Shown here piece after piece: positions 1 through 14,250 of a DNA stretch of 64,000 bases (positions within the stretch are counted from its first letter, which is position 1; every line of letters starts with the position of its first letter). The notes under the pieces are model-generated. The model saw only the letters and a list, made by a program, of their open reading frames with translations, did not search any database and was not told the origin of the DNA. The stretch is from Nereocystis luetkeana. Taxonomy: Eukaryota; Sar; Phaeophyceae; Laminariales; Laminariaceae. The position numbers were made by a program, and so were the translations under genes. The stretch spans positions 4,322,532 to 4,386,531 of the forward strand of contig JARUPZ010000025.1 of NCBI GenBank assembly GCA_031213475.1, read 5' to 3'.

Positions 1-3000
1 TACATTGTTTTGTACATATATATATATATACTAAGTATCAATACGAACAGCATTCACCACATATCCTAGAGAAACTAATGGTTAGCGCGTGAAAGAAATA
101 ATAAAACACTAAGTTTGACGCTAGAGAGTACCAGGTAGTGAAATACCAGGTACTCCACTATTTTCCAGGAAGACACACTACGAAACACCGCAAACTCATA
201 TATATAGATACAGCAGTGGGATCGGTGGAGAAGTATTTAGTGGTGTATACATCCCGCAATAATGTCGGTCGTCGAGGGCTTTTCTTGAGAAGGCCATCTG
301 CGTCATACTTTAGTCTCACTCGCAGAAGCATAGGCCTTTCCGATCAAAACCGCTCCCAAACCAGATTAAAAGCCTCATGGTTGAGCAATATCCCCGTCCA
401 ATTGCCATCATGGTGAAAAAAGGACCAATCTCAAGTCGCAGATACCAACAGCTCTCGAAGCTTTGAATTACCGATATTCCGGTAAGAAACGGCCCAGGCA
501 AACTGGGACGAGCTGTTTACCTATTTCTCGAAAATAAATGTGACTGGACAATACTTGGCACAATACACTGGTAAGGAATGTACCCTTCTCTGTTTCCTGA
601 TATATATATATAGATAATATGCCAGTGCGTTCGGTATTTCGAACGAATTTCATTCTTCCCTCCCTGAGGCACTTGCACCTTGACATCGAGGGTAGCTCAG
701 GATTTACGGGTAGGATGAACTCTATGTCCTTCGCTTGCGAGTTCGACCACGTTGTGATAGATCGACTTTGTCTAGACATTATTGCGTGCTTTACTCGTTG
801 TTTAAACCAGGTGTGTATGTCTTAATAATTCTGATATATCGTGTCTCCGTAAAAGTGCCGAATATGTTATGTTGATGGAGGGATATTTTTCCAACATTTA
901 GAATGTATGGTATATTGCTATCCCCGACTAACAGTGACAGGCTGCAAGTCGACACAACTATTAAATAATGTGATCAACACTCAGAACTACGATACATACC
1001 CTGTCTAGTAATAATAAGTACGTTTATTTTGATGGACAGCGGGTTATTGGTAGATGCTTCTTCGGTGGTCGTTTTGATGGACAGCGAGTGGTTGTTTTTT
1101 TTTGGACGAGATGGAGGGAAGTTGGTTGTAGTAGTCGTCATGAGCGTCACATCAGTTCTGATTTGTCGTAGGATGCTGCCGCGCGTTTGTTCTGGAGAGT
1201 TCTTCACTTTCTGTTATTATAGTCGTATATTAGAACAACACTACACATTGTCGGACGGCAAGCATTGGAACAATACGTACGTTTTTGTGCGCAGCCTTTT
1301 CTTTTTCAGGGTCGGCGCCGAACCGCGTATACATACGGCGATATCAAACCAGATAGACTAGTTCGGAGTACATATTGTTGTCCTTATACATGAAAACTAT
1401 TCGGAAATAGCCCATAGAGATATATGGTAGTATCACATACCCCCAGGCATTGCCTACCACTACTACAGGAATACTGCGGTAAATATAACCTACTCCTGGT
1501 ACTTCTCTGACCGACTGTTTTTTTGTATGTAGAAGCCGAACATGTTTTTCTCTGGAGCCCTGCATGATGAGGGAGTGGGGGCAGGGCAGCTACCACATAA
1601 GTATATACATATTACACATATTCATATTCGATAACATGGATATGTGTACAATTATGATCGAACCAACCGAAGACACGATGAAGTGCACCGCTCACATATA
1701 TTCTCCGAACCAAAGTAGCCGTGAAGGTGGAGAGCATTCGGATGTATCATCACCATGCGACAGCTCGTTCAGGTCGGTTCAGGTGTAGTAACACGGGTTA
1801 ACGGAAGCGACCATTTTACACTACTACTGGGCTCCGGTCGGATGGCGAACCTGCCCCTGGTGCTGCCTGATTACGCCTTGTATAATAAGCGATGTATCTC
1901 TTGGATTTTATCGATGGTGTATTGTCCGGCGCAAGCTTACGCCATCATTTCCTGCCCGGAGAGGAAGTATAATATATATCTCTACGGGAACAATTTTTAC
2001 ATGCAGAACTGACGTCGTTCAAAAACATATATCACTAGTCTAGCCGTGTCGGATAAATTTATCATGGACGGACGTGAACTAACACACGCCTTACAAACAT
2101 TTTATGTTGACACATATTCAGGCGTAACATGTACTACTGTCAAAAAAAAAAAGAGTACGCGAAGATAAATATTTAAATTTTCCATGCGAAGAGAACATTT
2201 AATATTACCTCGGTGCTTCGAAGAAAACACGGCACCGCTACGAGTATCAGCGATGAAAAAATGTGTCTACTTATTCCTTTTCATTTACCTTTTTAGACCT
2301 TCTTCCTGTTTTCGCTTGTTCCTCTTTCGCCTGCCATGCTGTTTTTTGTCTTTCGTTTTTAATGTAATTACCATGTTTTCATATACTCACACATATATAG
2401 GAAGTCAATCAGGATGGTACAGAACAGCTCGTGACAACCATTCTGTCGCGCACTGATGCTGCTGTGCTCCTTCGTTCGCATCTGTTTGTTTCCTCCTATC
2501 GAAGTTGCCTTATCGGCTTCAGCCTATTTGTCACCCTAAGCACGATTCCCAGCAAATTAACTCATCATTTGAGAACGTCTTCTTCATCACCGTAATTCTA
2601 TACGCCTCCACACATTCATTTTTTTACAGAGACACACGTACACACAACACGAGGCAGGTAGACGACACTGACTGCAAGCCATAGCCAGACGAACACAACG
2701 GCCCGACCTCCAGAGCCAGGCCGTCTTCATCATGTTTTGTGATCGGAAAATTTAATGACGATGCACACTGTCAGATATACAAACAAACGTATCACAAGTC
2801 TACGTCGTCTGAAAACAGTCATCGGAAAAATATATTCAGATTATTATCGCGAATACAGCAATGGATTTGACATTCTATTCAAGTGTGTGGCATTTGGTTG
2901 TACATACTACCGACTTACCCAGCACAGTCAACGGCGCAGAATTGAAAGTGACGTTAAGCACAGATACAATATTTAGTCAATAATTGTATGTTCCTAATCG

Positions 3001-6000
3001 CGTCTGCGCTGAACACCGAGGAGGGCTCGTTTTTATCCGTATAAACTACAGATAAAGGTTTATTTACGGGTAATCAACATTCTGATCAAGAGCGCTTCCG
3101 TTGAGTACGGAGCTCAGACCGCGGTAACGTGCATCCCTGACGATAATATGTACCAGGTATACCAGCGTTACTGATTGATCGTACCGCTGAAAATTGTTCA
3201 AGGTACGTCATGGTACGTACGTAGGGACCAGTTCTAGTACGGTATATCTGCTTGAAAAAGAGCAAATAAATGTTTACATCCCCCAAAAATATGTTCGATA
3301 TTGATCCGAATTCAAAGTACCCGTTCAGCACTTACTTTGTACCGTACTACGGGGTATCCTCATCTATATTTGTAGCGTGGCCTACGGTTTATGAACTTTG
3401 ATTCAAAGTGTAGCCTGCATCAGACCGATGCGTACAAGCGACCACCCCCTATCACGTCATGCTCACAACAAGCGATCAACAAGTTTATCGAACTTCACAA
3501 CTGATGTACATGAAGTCTACATACTCAACTCAATGATGCTTAGAGATTTCTCTGAACGTTTCAGTTTCGATGTCGAATCATAAAGCGGGCGAGGCCCAAA
3601 CATTACCCGCAGCCCACTACTAGCGGTTCCACCTCCCGAAGCTTCCACGAAATAACTCGATACGCACACGGGTGCAACGGATATCATTCGCCGATATGTT
3701 GGCCATAGCCCACGTGGTCTCCATCCTACCCTTGTCATTCATCAGTCACCCCCGCTCATCTACCCACTACTCCAAAACAAACATCTGTCCACTGCCGCGC
3801 GAGAGGAGGACACCGACACATCTTCAGGACTTCGTGCTTTTTGTACCAGACAAAGCACGTAGTCACTAGGGGGCGACATAACATTTTTTCCGAAGACTAT
3901 ATCAGTTGTTGGAAAACAGTCATTTGGACGAAAATGTCAGTGTATTACCTCATCTGCCAATTTCAATGTCAGCTTGAGAAGCCCGTCATGAGATAAGTTT
4001 TTACCTATTTATAATATAGTGCCCGCGCCGTAGAGGTATGAAGTGGAATGTATTGGTTGTGGCTGAGGAGAAGGCATTTCACGCTGAACGTTATGTGGCC
4101 GAAGTCAAAGAGTGGGCAGTAGTCAAATACCTTAGCCTCACGGTGCTGTTCGAAAGTTGTCATCGCAGGCACACCATCTCCGCATTTGACTGCTGGTCTG
4201 CGAGTCGAAAGAGCTTTCAGTATAATACCCTCAAATTTTACAGGCTGATGACAGCTATGACGTCGTTTCACATCTACTAGTTTACCCTCAAGTCTTCGCT
4301 GACTCCAGAAGAACCTCGTGTGGCGTGTACAAAGTTTTTCAGAGAACAAATGGCGTTTACGTCACACCATGAGGTATGCTTACTGAGTAGCAGAACTAAT
4401 TCCGAGTGGCGCTATGAGTATATAATCAGAATGTTTGTGACTGCAGAGAGCACACTACGCCCTTCTTGCAATACACTTACTTGGTGAAATACCCTCTCTC
4501 GATGTCCTACGCAACGCACAGAGGAAACAGAAGTACACATACCGACGCCACACACATCCCAAGGCACTATTGTATTGTGGAGAGATGAAGATATCTGATT
4601 CGGAACATACAGGCTGTGTCGCCGTACCCCGCGGTGACCGGACGACACTCAAACCGCGCATACCATTTCCGGTCGTACACCAATTCTCATGTACCGTCTC
4701 CACATCAAGAAATTTCAGCTGACTACAGTATCCGGTCAAGGATTTCGTCGAGGAGCTAAATGAAAGAGCTTACAGAGTCCGGGGGTGCTGAGGCTGTTAT
4801 CGCCCTTGGATTTTATGCTGCAGCAAGGGCGGCCTCAATAAAACACGAACCGGCCGATCACGGGACAACGAACGGTGGCAATGAGGAAGAGTTGCACTCG
4901 ACGAACGCCTTGGACGGAAGTGCTTCGCGTATCCGTCACAGCCGTCGATGCAGCCTCCAGACCGTCAATGATTGCGCCCTCGACGTCCACGCCACGGCCA
5001 GTAGTACCGTCTTCCGCTCTGTGCTGATTTACGCCACACATCAAACTGGCGGGTAGACCAGTAGGGGTATGGCAACTCCCTCGACATTGAATATGGGTGT
5101 AGTACATAAACGGTGTTTGACATGCACTGCAACCTTTATCTATCTCAAGGTCACAGGATGCACGTAGAAATATTCAGGATTGTGTTGAAGAGGTTAACTG
5201 CGGACGCCGACACGTCAAAGACCTACCAGCGAAGACAGTCGGGGGGAAATTATAAGAAGTCTATTGGAAGCGAGGACATACTACGTAGAATGATCGTGAG
5301 GAAGTGGTTTTATATAGAGATTGTCTGACGAGCTTCACCAATAATCGGTACATACAGGGTACAAGGTTTCCTCTCACATGAAAACGTAATGAATTAATTG
5401 TGGATCCGAAGTCGCCTCACCGCTGTAGGCATGTTGCTACTTTTAGTATAGGGTTTTCGAACAAATAAACAAGCAGCGTAGACCTCTTGAGGGTGCTCTC
5501 GTCGTACTCGATTGTCAGCTGCATCTATGTAACGATATTAATGGCATACGTAGAGGCCACAGGCATGTTCCTCCGAGGGGACATTTCATATATAATATAT
5601 GGACCACGTATTACGCCCTGATATTTTCTTTCTTTCTTGCACTTCCCTATGATGTGAAGCATTCCCAGTCTGGCCCCCTGCCCGGCTACCCTTCTTCCTC
5701 CAGACACTAATAGTATATACCAGGTACCTGGTATATATACGATACCCGTTTATCTTTCTTCTCCACCCCCGGACAACTGGAGAGGATCCCCGACCAGCCC
5801 CCGGTTGGCAGTGCAGGAGACAAGAACAGTGACTGACATCGTACCACAGTATATATATGTTGCATAACGCGGTGGGATACCCAGTGATGCATTGTACGAT
5901 GTAGCGAAGTACGTCAACCTCGACTTCTGCACACAGCCACCACTGTTGCTGCTGTCGGGCTTCCACCGTCCAACGTACGCCTTTCTGTTTGTTATCGTAT

Positions 6001-6021
6001 CCGTGATCATATCCCCCACAG
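1..6021. other. Region without a recognisable gene
   Basis: No frame here could be tied to a known family, and no convincing splice pattern was found. It starts with a short AT tract (17-30). A 98-codon open frame at 4760-5056 (+) starts with ATG and is alanine-rich at its N-terminus; it lies where exon 1 of decayed locus A might be expected but shows no clear match to the signal-peptide exons of C or D. Overlapping frames at 4005-4349 (-) and 4038-4280 (+) are also unassigned. Confidence 0.5.
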
Positions 6022-9000
6022 CTGGCTGAAAGACCAACGGGCTCACACAACGGGGGTATTGGGCGAAGACCGAGTCAATGGCATGTATTGGCACTCTCCC
6101 CAACAACGAAAGATACCAGTGCTTCGCCGCCACATTCTGCCAGTCGCTGCCGCACGAAGACGTGGGACAGGTGTGACCGATCCGAGCCACCACGTTTCGC
6201 AGCGCCAAGTTGGAGAGGGCAAACCTGTGTTGCTGTTGGAGAAATTGAAAGCAAGAAAGTTTATCCTATACCAGGTATTTTCGATATATTCGCAGTAGAT
6301 GGGACAATGGCTGCGATGATATACAGATAGACGTGGGACCGCTTATTTGCCCATAGCTGCACGCCTGCTGTGTACGTCAGCGGAGGAACGAATAAATTAA
6401 GGTGCACTGTGATTATTAGCGTTGAAGTAACCTTGGGTGTTGAAATCTGTCCGCTCGGAATTGTTTACGAATGGTTCGCACATACGCGTAGCTGAATAAC
6501 TGCATTTTGCTTGGTTGTTGAAGCCCTCACGCCTGTGATTGTCGCCGATGCATCGCGTTATACATTAGCTCATGCCAACACATACATAGCTAAAACACTT
6601 AATTCCCACCCTGATAAAAATTCGGCAATATGTTTTAGCGAACGGCAGCAGGGGTATGAGGCGGTACACCTGATACCCTAGGGAAACAGAGCCGATTCGA
6701 AAGCTAATGAGATCGATTTCGACACGCATCGTATGTTGGCAGGAACACCTAATCGCTTTCGGCACAGCACGAGTTAGCCACCGTGGCACCACAGGCAGAC
6801 GTACAGTGAGCTTGTATATGTAGTCGTCCGTCTTCCACTCGGGATGGGGGTGAAAGCTAAAACTTCTCATTCTGCTTCAAGCTAAAAGTGATGAACTGGC
6901 GAACCCCGTAAACCATTGGAAAGCCTACACGGTAGTACCGAGAGCTATACACCCTGACACGTGGTTGCTGTCGTTCGTGCGTCAGATGGCCGCAAGGGAC
7001 TGACACTATCATCTTCAAGGTTTCTTGCGCATGGAACAACGAATTGGCTCGATTTCCCACCTCTTAAGTAGAGAAGTTTACTCGGGGCGGTGTGTCCGGG
7101 AAAACATTGGCATGCCCTTGGCGTACATGCTGTGTAGTACTATCTTACCCTCAGCTCGCTTCATTTCAGCGTGTTGTTTCGATGCCATGGTCCCCTGCTA
7201 CGCTCCAGGTCGGCAGTGAGGCCCTCGACAACCTCGCCGAATACGAAGGGGGAGTTGAGTTCAAAACGTGCGAGCAGGGGCCAGGCGGAGATGAGGACGA
7301 CTTCCTGGTCAACCTGCTCGGGGGCATCGCAGTCGACATGTCAGGACCAGCCGGGCTCGTTTGTGTTCATAAATATTCACAAGCATTATAGTCGTGAGTT
7401 GCTTTGACAGAAGATTCCGTTTACGACCCCAACGGGAAGACAGACTATTGATCGTTTCTATTCCACAAAAAACGGCTACTAATAGTCCAAACGAAGGTCA
7501 CAGAAGGCGTCGTCTGTTTGCTCCACCCAACTATGCACGCGATATGGGCGTCTCGGCTTTTTGTGGAGACTGGTCAGGGTTCAATATAAATACGGTGAGT
7601 ACAACTCAACCAGGCTGGGTGTACACTGACTATGTCGCCGGCACCGCTTTGCCGCACATAGTGCGATGTCTCGGGGGCATGATATAGACAACGTACTACC
7701 AAACGAAATCCTAATGTATCAATTGCACCAGGAGTGGAAGCAGTGAGTGAAATTAATTTTCGAAGACGTCGTTGATTGTCGATGACTTGCTACATTTTCC
7801 GCTAAAACGCTCGTATCCACCCGCTCTCGTGCGTTATGCTTCTGCGGATTGTGTGCCTTGCGCCCCTGCTCCCAGTAGCTGCTTCGTTCGTGGCCCGGGT
7901 CCCCGCCTATTCTTCACCTCGTTGTTGTTTTTTTTCTTTGTTTGGTCTCTCCCGGCGGTGCGTCAATCGTTTTTGGCGTGGACGTTTCTCATCTCGATCA
8001 TCGGGTTTGTCCCGTTTACAACTACGTGGACCACTCACGTGCCGGCAGTCAACGGTTAAACACATTACCACATTGGTTCGGCGTGGGACTTGATACCACG
8101 GCCTTGGCTGTTAGCGAACTTCGGCCTCCATAACCAGCCCCGCCTTGACCATCCCTAGTGCGTCTGCTCTCAACTCCGCGGACCCAGTGAGTTGTACTTG
8201 ATAGCAGTTGTACGAGCCCGTAACCGTTTGGTGAGAGATTAACGCAATATGGTTCCGATAGGTTCTACCCTGCCACGTATGTGTCGATTTGTCACCCGGC
8301 CAGTACTGTCGTTGTCCTCTGGTATGTCTTCAGGTAGACGTGGAGCTTTGCCAGCTTCGCTTCGAGTTTATAGCACGAACGTGTTGCACCTACCCTGTGT
8401 GGACTACACCTCAGACATACCTGGGCCGGATCGAATGCGAGTTATCAATAACCGCTCAGACGACTCAATTGGCGGAGGTGCACTGGATGACCTCGACGAG
8501 GGATATACGTTGCTGGACATACGGCAAAGACGAGACAACCGTGGTGGCAGCAGGTAGAACCCACACGTCCTTTTCACGTCCGGAATGAAGATGCAATCAA
8601 AAAATTATTCGCTGTACATAGAGGTCATCCGTCTTAAGGGAAGGGCTAGGCGTAGATTCTTCAACCGAATTCGATGAAGATTCCTGTCAATTTAACAGCA
8701 GTGGGTTAGGTTGCCTTGCATAAGTATCGCAAGCGCCTGGTGATTGCGGATTCTACTACGAATATAGTACATACTAGTAGCTTCCTAACGATTCAAGTAC
8801 GTTCTGAGCCGAGCCCAATATTGTTGAGTATCACGACCCAGCCAGTCCGTGCTTGTAGGTGAGGTACTATCGGAATCGAAGTTAAAAGCGAGAATGTCTC
8901 AAATTTCAATATATGTTTTTGTTGTTGTCCCTGCTACATTTGTCGGCGCACGTGTGTGTATCGTACTCACCGCTAATCTTAACACAGCAGTTCTTATTGA

Positions 9001-12000
9001 CTCCATTCCGTCAACGGTATGCATTCGGATGATTCACAGATATCTTGGCCACCATGGCGGGGTTCGCGAATATGAACGGCGTCGCCGTCGGTTCGGATGG
9101 CAGAGCTGATCCACAGTCCCAGCTGCTTCGGTCCCCTACCCTCTGTGTCGAGAGAGGCCCTGTCATTTCGCAGGTCCGGCCTGTAACCTCGTGCGCAGTG
9201 TGCAGGCGTTTGGAAAATAAATGCCCTACATATAGCCGCTGTAATGGCTTGCTTCAGAGTTTTGACATTCCGCGTTATCAAGATATTGTTGTTTGCCTCG
9301 CATTCGCAATTTGGTGGTGTCTGAGTTCGATATCGGCACTCCAAAGTCTACGTAGCCTACGTTTTGGTGTCAGATAATAGTATATGCCCTACTGCATCAC
9401 CCGTACTGTTCGTCTGGAATGAAACGCTTTGAATCTTGCTGCATATATGAGCACGCCGGTTGGCGCGTGTGAAAAGTGTACCGTGCGTAGATGTTCCGTC
9501 TTTCGCACGTTGGGCTCGTTACCTAGTGTTTTGTGCAAAACCAGCTTCTGGTAAAATACTTCACTTTGTTCGGACTCCGTCAAGTGACCCTTCAGCAGAC
9601 GACGTTTGCGGCCGGAAAGGAGTACATGGCCAACTACAACGGATGGCTCTTCATACAAGTTTCAGAAAATACGGGCGTGAGACCTTGCGTAATATGGCTC
9701 TGCACATGGTTTGGCCCAAACAGTTCTTTGCGCGAGGTGTGTTGTGCTGTGCAGCTAGGAATCAAACATTAACGAAGGAACCAATAGTGCAACCTTAGGT
9801 TTATGTTCGATTTTATGCAGTGTATGCTGTCCTTCTTCAATGACGGCCTCTTAATGGCCACGCCAACCCTGTAGATGGCAAACGATAGGTCGATAGACAC
9901 TTGAATTGTGGCCTTTGCTAAAACCACAGCGACTTGAGTTGGAGGGTTTTGACCGAGCCTACCGTCGTAGCCGTTTGAACAACTCGATTGCCACTGCAAA
10001 GCGCTAATTCGTCTAGTCCAAACATGTTCACTTGTCACAGCCTCGATTCTCCATTGCGACAATTCCAGACTGGTAGCAAGCCGGGACTCGCTGGAAGAGG
10101 TAGACCCCGTGAAGCGGTACACCCGCAACGCCGGCGATCTTTCGAGGATCGTAGCCCCTGATAGGATACCATCGATACGCGAGTACCCTGTCTCTTGTTC
10201 AAGTTGAAACCACTCCTGCGGCAGGCGAAGCCTACACTTGTAAACTAATCGCAATGCATCGATGTTCGCGGAATAAACTGATGAAGCTCCTCGATGGTAG
10301 CAGTCAGCTGAAACGGCTTCGTGCAAACGCTACAACCCACCCCGGTTGGCATTTCCCGATCACCTTCGCTCAACCAGGAGCTCGCACGTTTTCACGCGCT
10401 CTCGTTTGTGGCCCAGTGGTTGAGCGATCCTGATATGTATCGGCGTCTAAATTGGGATAAAACAACATGATAAACGCCCACACTTGACAGGGAGACATAC
10501 TGAGTCCGCTTAATCCTTATCCTCGACGCGGCTGTTAGTCGTGCTGGATTCAACAGCCCCTACGAGGAAAGCGGCGGACAGGTCTGTCAACAAACGGCGT
10601 AACCCACGCTATGACGCTTGTCGAAACCGGCGAGCTGGCCCAGAGGTCTTCATGGTGCCAAGCGTGAACCGTGCACATCTTCACTCTTCCAGGGGTGAGG
10701 CTCCGCCACCTTGCATTAGTGGCTTACAAACATCGTTTGGTTTACGTTTTATTGTTCTGCTTTGGCAGATTCGATGGACCATGGAGGTCGGATCGACATC
10801 CACCATACTGGAAACAACACAACGCGGATTGCATCGTCATGCACCCGCGTATTGCGTCCGACCGCAGTCCACAAACCTTAGAGCCGGTGCCATCCAAGGG
10901 AAATACTAGATGCTTTTCTCCGCACGTTTGAAATAGTCGGCTATGCTGGAGGTCGGATCGACATCCACCATACTGGAAACAACACAACACGGATTGTATC
11001 GTCATGCACGCGCGTATTGCGTCCGACCGCCGTCCACAAACCTTAGAGCCCGTACCATCCAAGGGAAATACCAGGTGGTTTTCTCCGCACGTTTGAAATA
11101 GTCGGCTATGCATATATATTCCAAGACCTCTTGGTGCGTTCTTATTCCCGCATTGAACGCGACCCCCCCCGCGCCCCCTCTCGTTTCGTTTCATCGGTTG
11201 GATTGTGGCACAAGACAGGCCGTCCGCGGAACCCCTCAACGGCAACCTCGACGTGGCATTCTACGGCCTGCAATTTAACAACACCGAGTTGTTGATAATG
11301 GTGGCGGAACGGAATAGCTGACGACCCTGGGCAGTCAGGAGACACTTGGGCAGACCTACCTCCTCCCCCAGGCGATGAGGGGCACAAGTCGTCATTTGTC
11401 GCATGACAAAACCATTGGATGTTGGACCGTAAGGTGTGATTCACGCAGGGCGTTAAAAATCAGCGGACACTGTAAATAGTTTGCCACAATGGTGTGATAG
11501 GCCCGAAGCGAGTCTGTTCGACCCCCCCTGCCAAGGGAGTATTCGTAGCTCCGCCTGAACGTTCAAGCGTTTCCAATGTCTTTATATTGGCACGTTTACC
11601 GCGAGTAGTATGCTAACCTACGGCATCCTCTGGACTCGTATCCTGACGCCAACCCGAACGTTGAGACATCCACATTCTGGCAGATTCCTCCCATGGCCTT
11701 GGTCTAATCCGACTCGCCCATAAAATAATTGAAGCCACACGGACAGCAATGCATCGGTTGAGCAGACCCTCTTCGCCACATGTTGTTTGTTTGTGTATTT
11801 TTCCAAGTTTGTAATAATAGCTGTGAGCGCCCTTTGTTTTAACCGGCAGTCGACGACGGTTCGCCAACGCACCCGTCGTTCCCTTCCGGGCACGCCGTAC
11901 AGGACGGGGCCTTCGCTTCGGTACTCAAGGTGAGGTTGCGGCTATGATCCAAGCCGCATACAAATTGAGTCGGTTTCGGACAAGGGTGGTCATAATTATA

Positions 12001-14250
12001 CGAAATATTGTCGTGTCGGGGCAGGGGCTTGAAAGCGGAGTATGACGTCGAGCTTAAGGACCCGAGCGAGGCTGATCATTTCATATTTCTAACGCTGGTT
12101 AATTATTGTATCCCCTTGGACATTGCTATATTATTCGAGATTCAAGCGTAAAAATCCACGTGTGGGTCCTAGCGCATTACCCCTCATACGTACCTCGTTT
12201 TTGTGCAATATATGTTTCTCCACTAATTAGATAAAATCACTTTCATCAGGCACCGTTTTCGGGTGAGGACGGGCAGGCACCCCACGATCGCATGATTCCA
12301 TTCTACTAATAACGCATATTTTAGCTCTGAGGGTGAATGGATAACAAATAACTAACCGACAGGTAAATTATCCAGATATCGAATGTAAAACCTAGCCCGA
12401 CGTTCCTGCTCACAGTATGAGGGTGTGATAGATAACGGTATTCGTTACGTTATCTGGGCGTTTTGCTGACCCCGGTCATAAATCAGCGGACTCATGCTCG
12501 TGGATTCACTTCAGAAGTGCATGGTACTCGATGTTAAGGGGTAGATGTACTTGCGATGCAGTCGCCCTGATGATTGAATCATTGTCGAGTTTGTCATGCA
12601 CCGCAACCTCTTCCGAGGACAGAAAATTATTTTAGCTGATTAACATTTGTTTTCGAGTGGACACTTTGTGTCGATGGGTAAAACACGAATGGGAAGTTTA
12701 CGCTCTCGACTCTCCACAGTGGACTCAGATGGCGGCTACGTCGTGCACCGCGAGGGGACGCCAGACGCCTGCTCAACCAGCTGTCATGAAACAATCGCAT
12801 GAAGTTCCATTTTAAACGCTTTCGTGTTTTTATCCTCTACCGTGTAAGGCAGGCGCTAGTCGGCTGAAGCGTGGTGCTTCGTGTTTCAACAATCCCACGT
12901 TCGCCGACGACAAAGGGTTCATCCTTCTACGTTACACGGGTGACGACTGCCTGACACACGAGGGAGAAAGTAACAAACTGGCCGTTAACATCGCTTTCGG
13001 CAGGTAACCACAGAGTGACCGAGTTTCCTTTTGCTGCTGGGAAGAATGGATTATGTCCATCCGTCGGACATCGTCTTGTCGGCGTCTGGCTCTCCATTTC
13101 TCGGGCAAGCATGAGCGGGCTAGTGAATCGAGTATCCACGACGTGCGTTGTTGTTTTGAATTTACGGTCATGCGCAGGCAGATGATTGGTATCCACCGCA
13201 GGATGGACGGGCAGGAAGGGTTGCTGCTCGGCGAAATGATTTGTGTGCGGATTCAGCAACAAGTGATACAACACATATACTCCAGGCATCTCCAACGTCG
13301 GTTCCCTTAGACATGATACACTACCGCCGGCGAGCACTTGCAGAAGCGGTGGTCGTTTAGCGCACGCCGAGGATGCTCAAGTACTTGCGGGCGTTTAGTA
13401 TTCATTACGTCGTTTGCGTGCTGCAGTGTATTGCGTTGGTCCCAACGCAGGAATTTATAATGCGCCCTGAAGTTCCAACGGGAAGGCAGCGAGGCATCAC
13501 GCGCGGTGCTATTTCGAGCACTATCAGAGACGGACTCTTCTTCAAAATAAAGTGCAAGTTTGAGGACGATAACTTGACTGCTTCGCAAATTTAGTATAGC
13601 TAAGAACGTCGATTAAGTGCTGACTCGCCGCAGATGGGGTACATATCGGGTACCGGTGTCCATCATCAGCACGTTCATATAACTCTTGGTGTGATTAAAG
13701 AAATACCCCTTTCCCGGCGGAAGCTGTATTTTTGATTGATTGACGTAAACAATCTCCCGTACCATCCTCCTGACAAATATCGGCACCCTCCCAGATGTAC
13801 CGGTCAGAACCAGCCCAATGCAGACGCCAACGTTCGTCGCCCTGGAACGCTGCTAGTGCTTAACGTACTGGAATTACCTGTCATGATAGTGTCGCTGACT
13901 TCCGGTGCCGCACGTGTGCGTTTTTTTATTTATTCGCACTGGTAGGCCGTCCGAGTTGCTGTCGACGACAAACTCATATCAATGGGAAGGTGAGGGACGA
14001 CGGGGACCACCGCATATCCATATATATGTTGACGATTTCAGCCCTACACAAGAAACCAACACTGCCCTGATGGCTGCGCTTCTAGCTCGGGTCAAGCAAT
14101 CCGCAGGAGGTCTTGGCCTTCCCAGAGAAGGAGCCCTACCAGTTGCGTCTCATGTCAGGCCAGAGCATCAGACTCGGAACGGATGGGTCATTGTTCGTCG
14201 ACAATGAACAATGCAGTGGCGACGCGTGTAAGAGAACTGACATGTGCTAA
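6022..14250 (+). pseudogene. Decayed vanadium-dependent haloperoxidase, locus A (exons 2-14 traceable)
   Basis: Exon relics lie at 6022-6170, 7209-7354, 8138-8186, 8460-8553, 9040-9173, 9545-9658, 10069-10172, 10491-10694, 11219-11371, 11850-11929, 12853-13003, 13178-13262 and 14107-14250. Exons 3-6, 10, 13 and 14 keep exactly the lengths seen in locus C, and most keep their splice sites. Damage seen: exon 2 is 4 nt short; the exon 3 donor is GG|GC; exon 8 has a 1-nt insertion; exon 9 has in-frame stops, a frameshift, and the two vanadate-binding codons changed (AAG to GCG, CGT to CTT); exon 10 has indels and a GC donor; exon 11 is 4 nt short; exon 12 has a 1-nt deletion. Exons 4-7, 13 and 14 are still open. 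Exon 11 keeps HPSFPSGHA with the canonical Ser, and exons 12-13 read NIAFGR and QMIGIH, closer to classical brown-algal bromoperoxidase than C or D. No exon 1 was found upstream. Confidence 0.85.
10782..11111 (+). repeat. 165-bp tandem duplication in intron 9 of decayed locus A
   Basis: Two units (10782-10946 and 10947-11111) are about 95% alike, sharing for example TCGGATCGACATCCACCATA and TCTCCGCACGTTTGAAATAG. Because 165 is a multiple of three, a reverse open frame (10742-11245) runs through both as two 55-residue repeats. Most base changes between units alter residues, which argues against selection on that frame. Confidence 0.85.

Noticed and set aside
4760..5056. Exon 1 of locus A
   Set aside because: It starts with ATG-AAA and is Ala-rich, but lacks the hydrophobic signal-peptide pattern and a matching donor.
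5586..6208. Overlapping reverse frames of about 150 codons
   Set aside because: Part is antisense to exon 2 of locus A (6022-6170), and the two frames contradict each other.
9769..10326. 185-codon reverse open frame
   Set aside because: It runs antisense across exon 8 of decayed locus A and shows no motif of its own.
13905..14207. YVDD motif, as in reverse transcriptases
   Set aside because: Only four residues fit, there is no flanking reverse-transcriptase sequence, and it lies in intron 13 of locus A.
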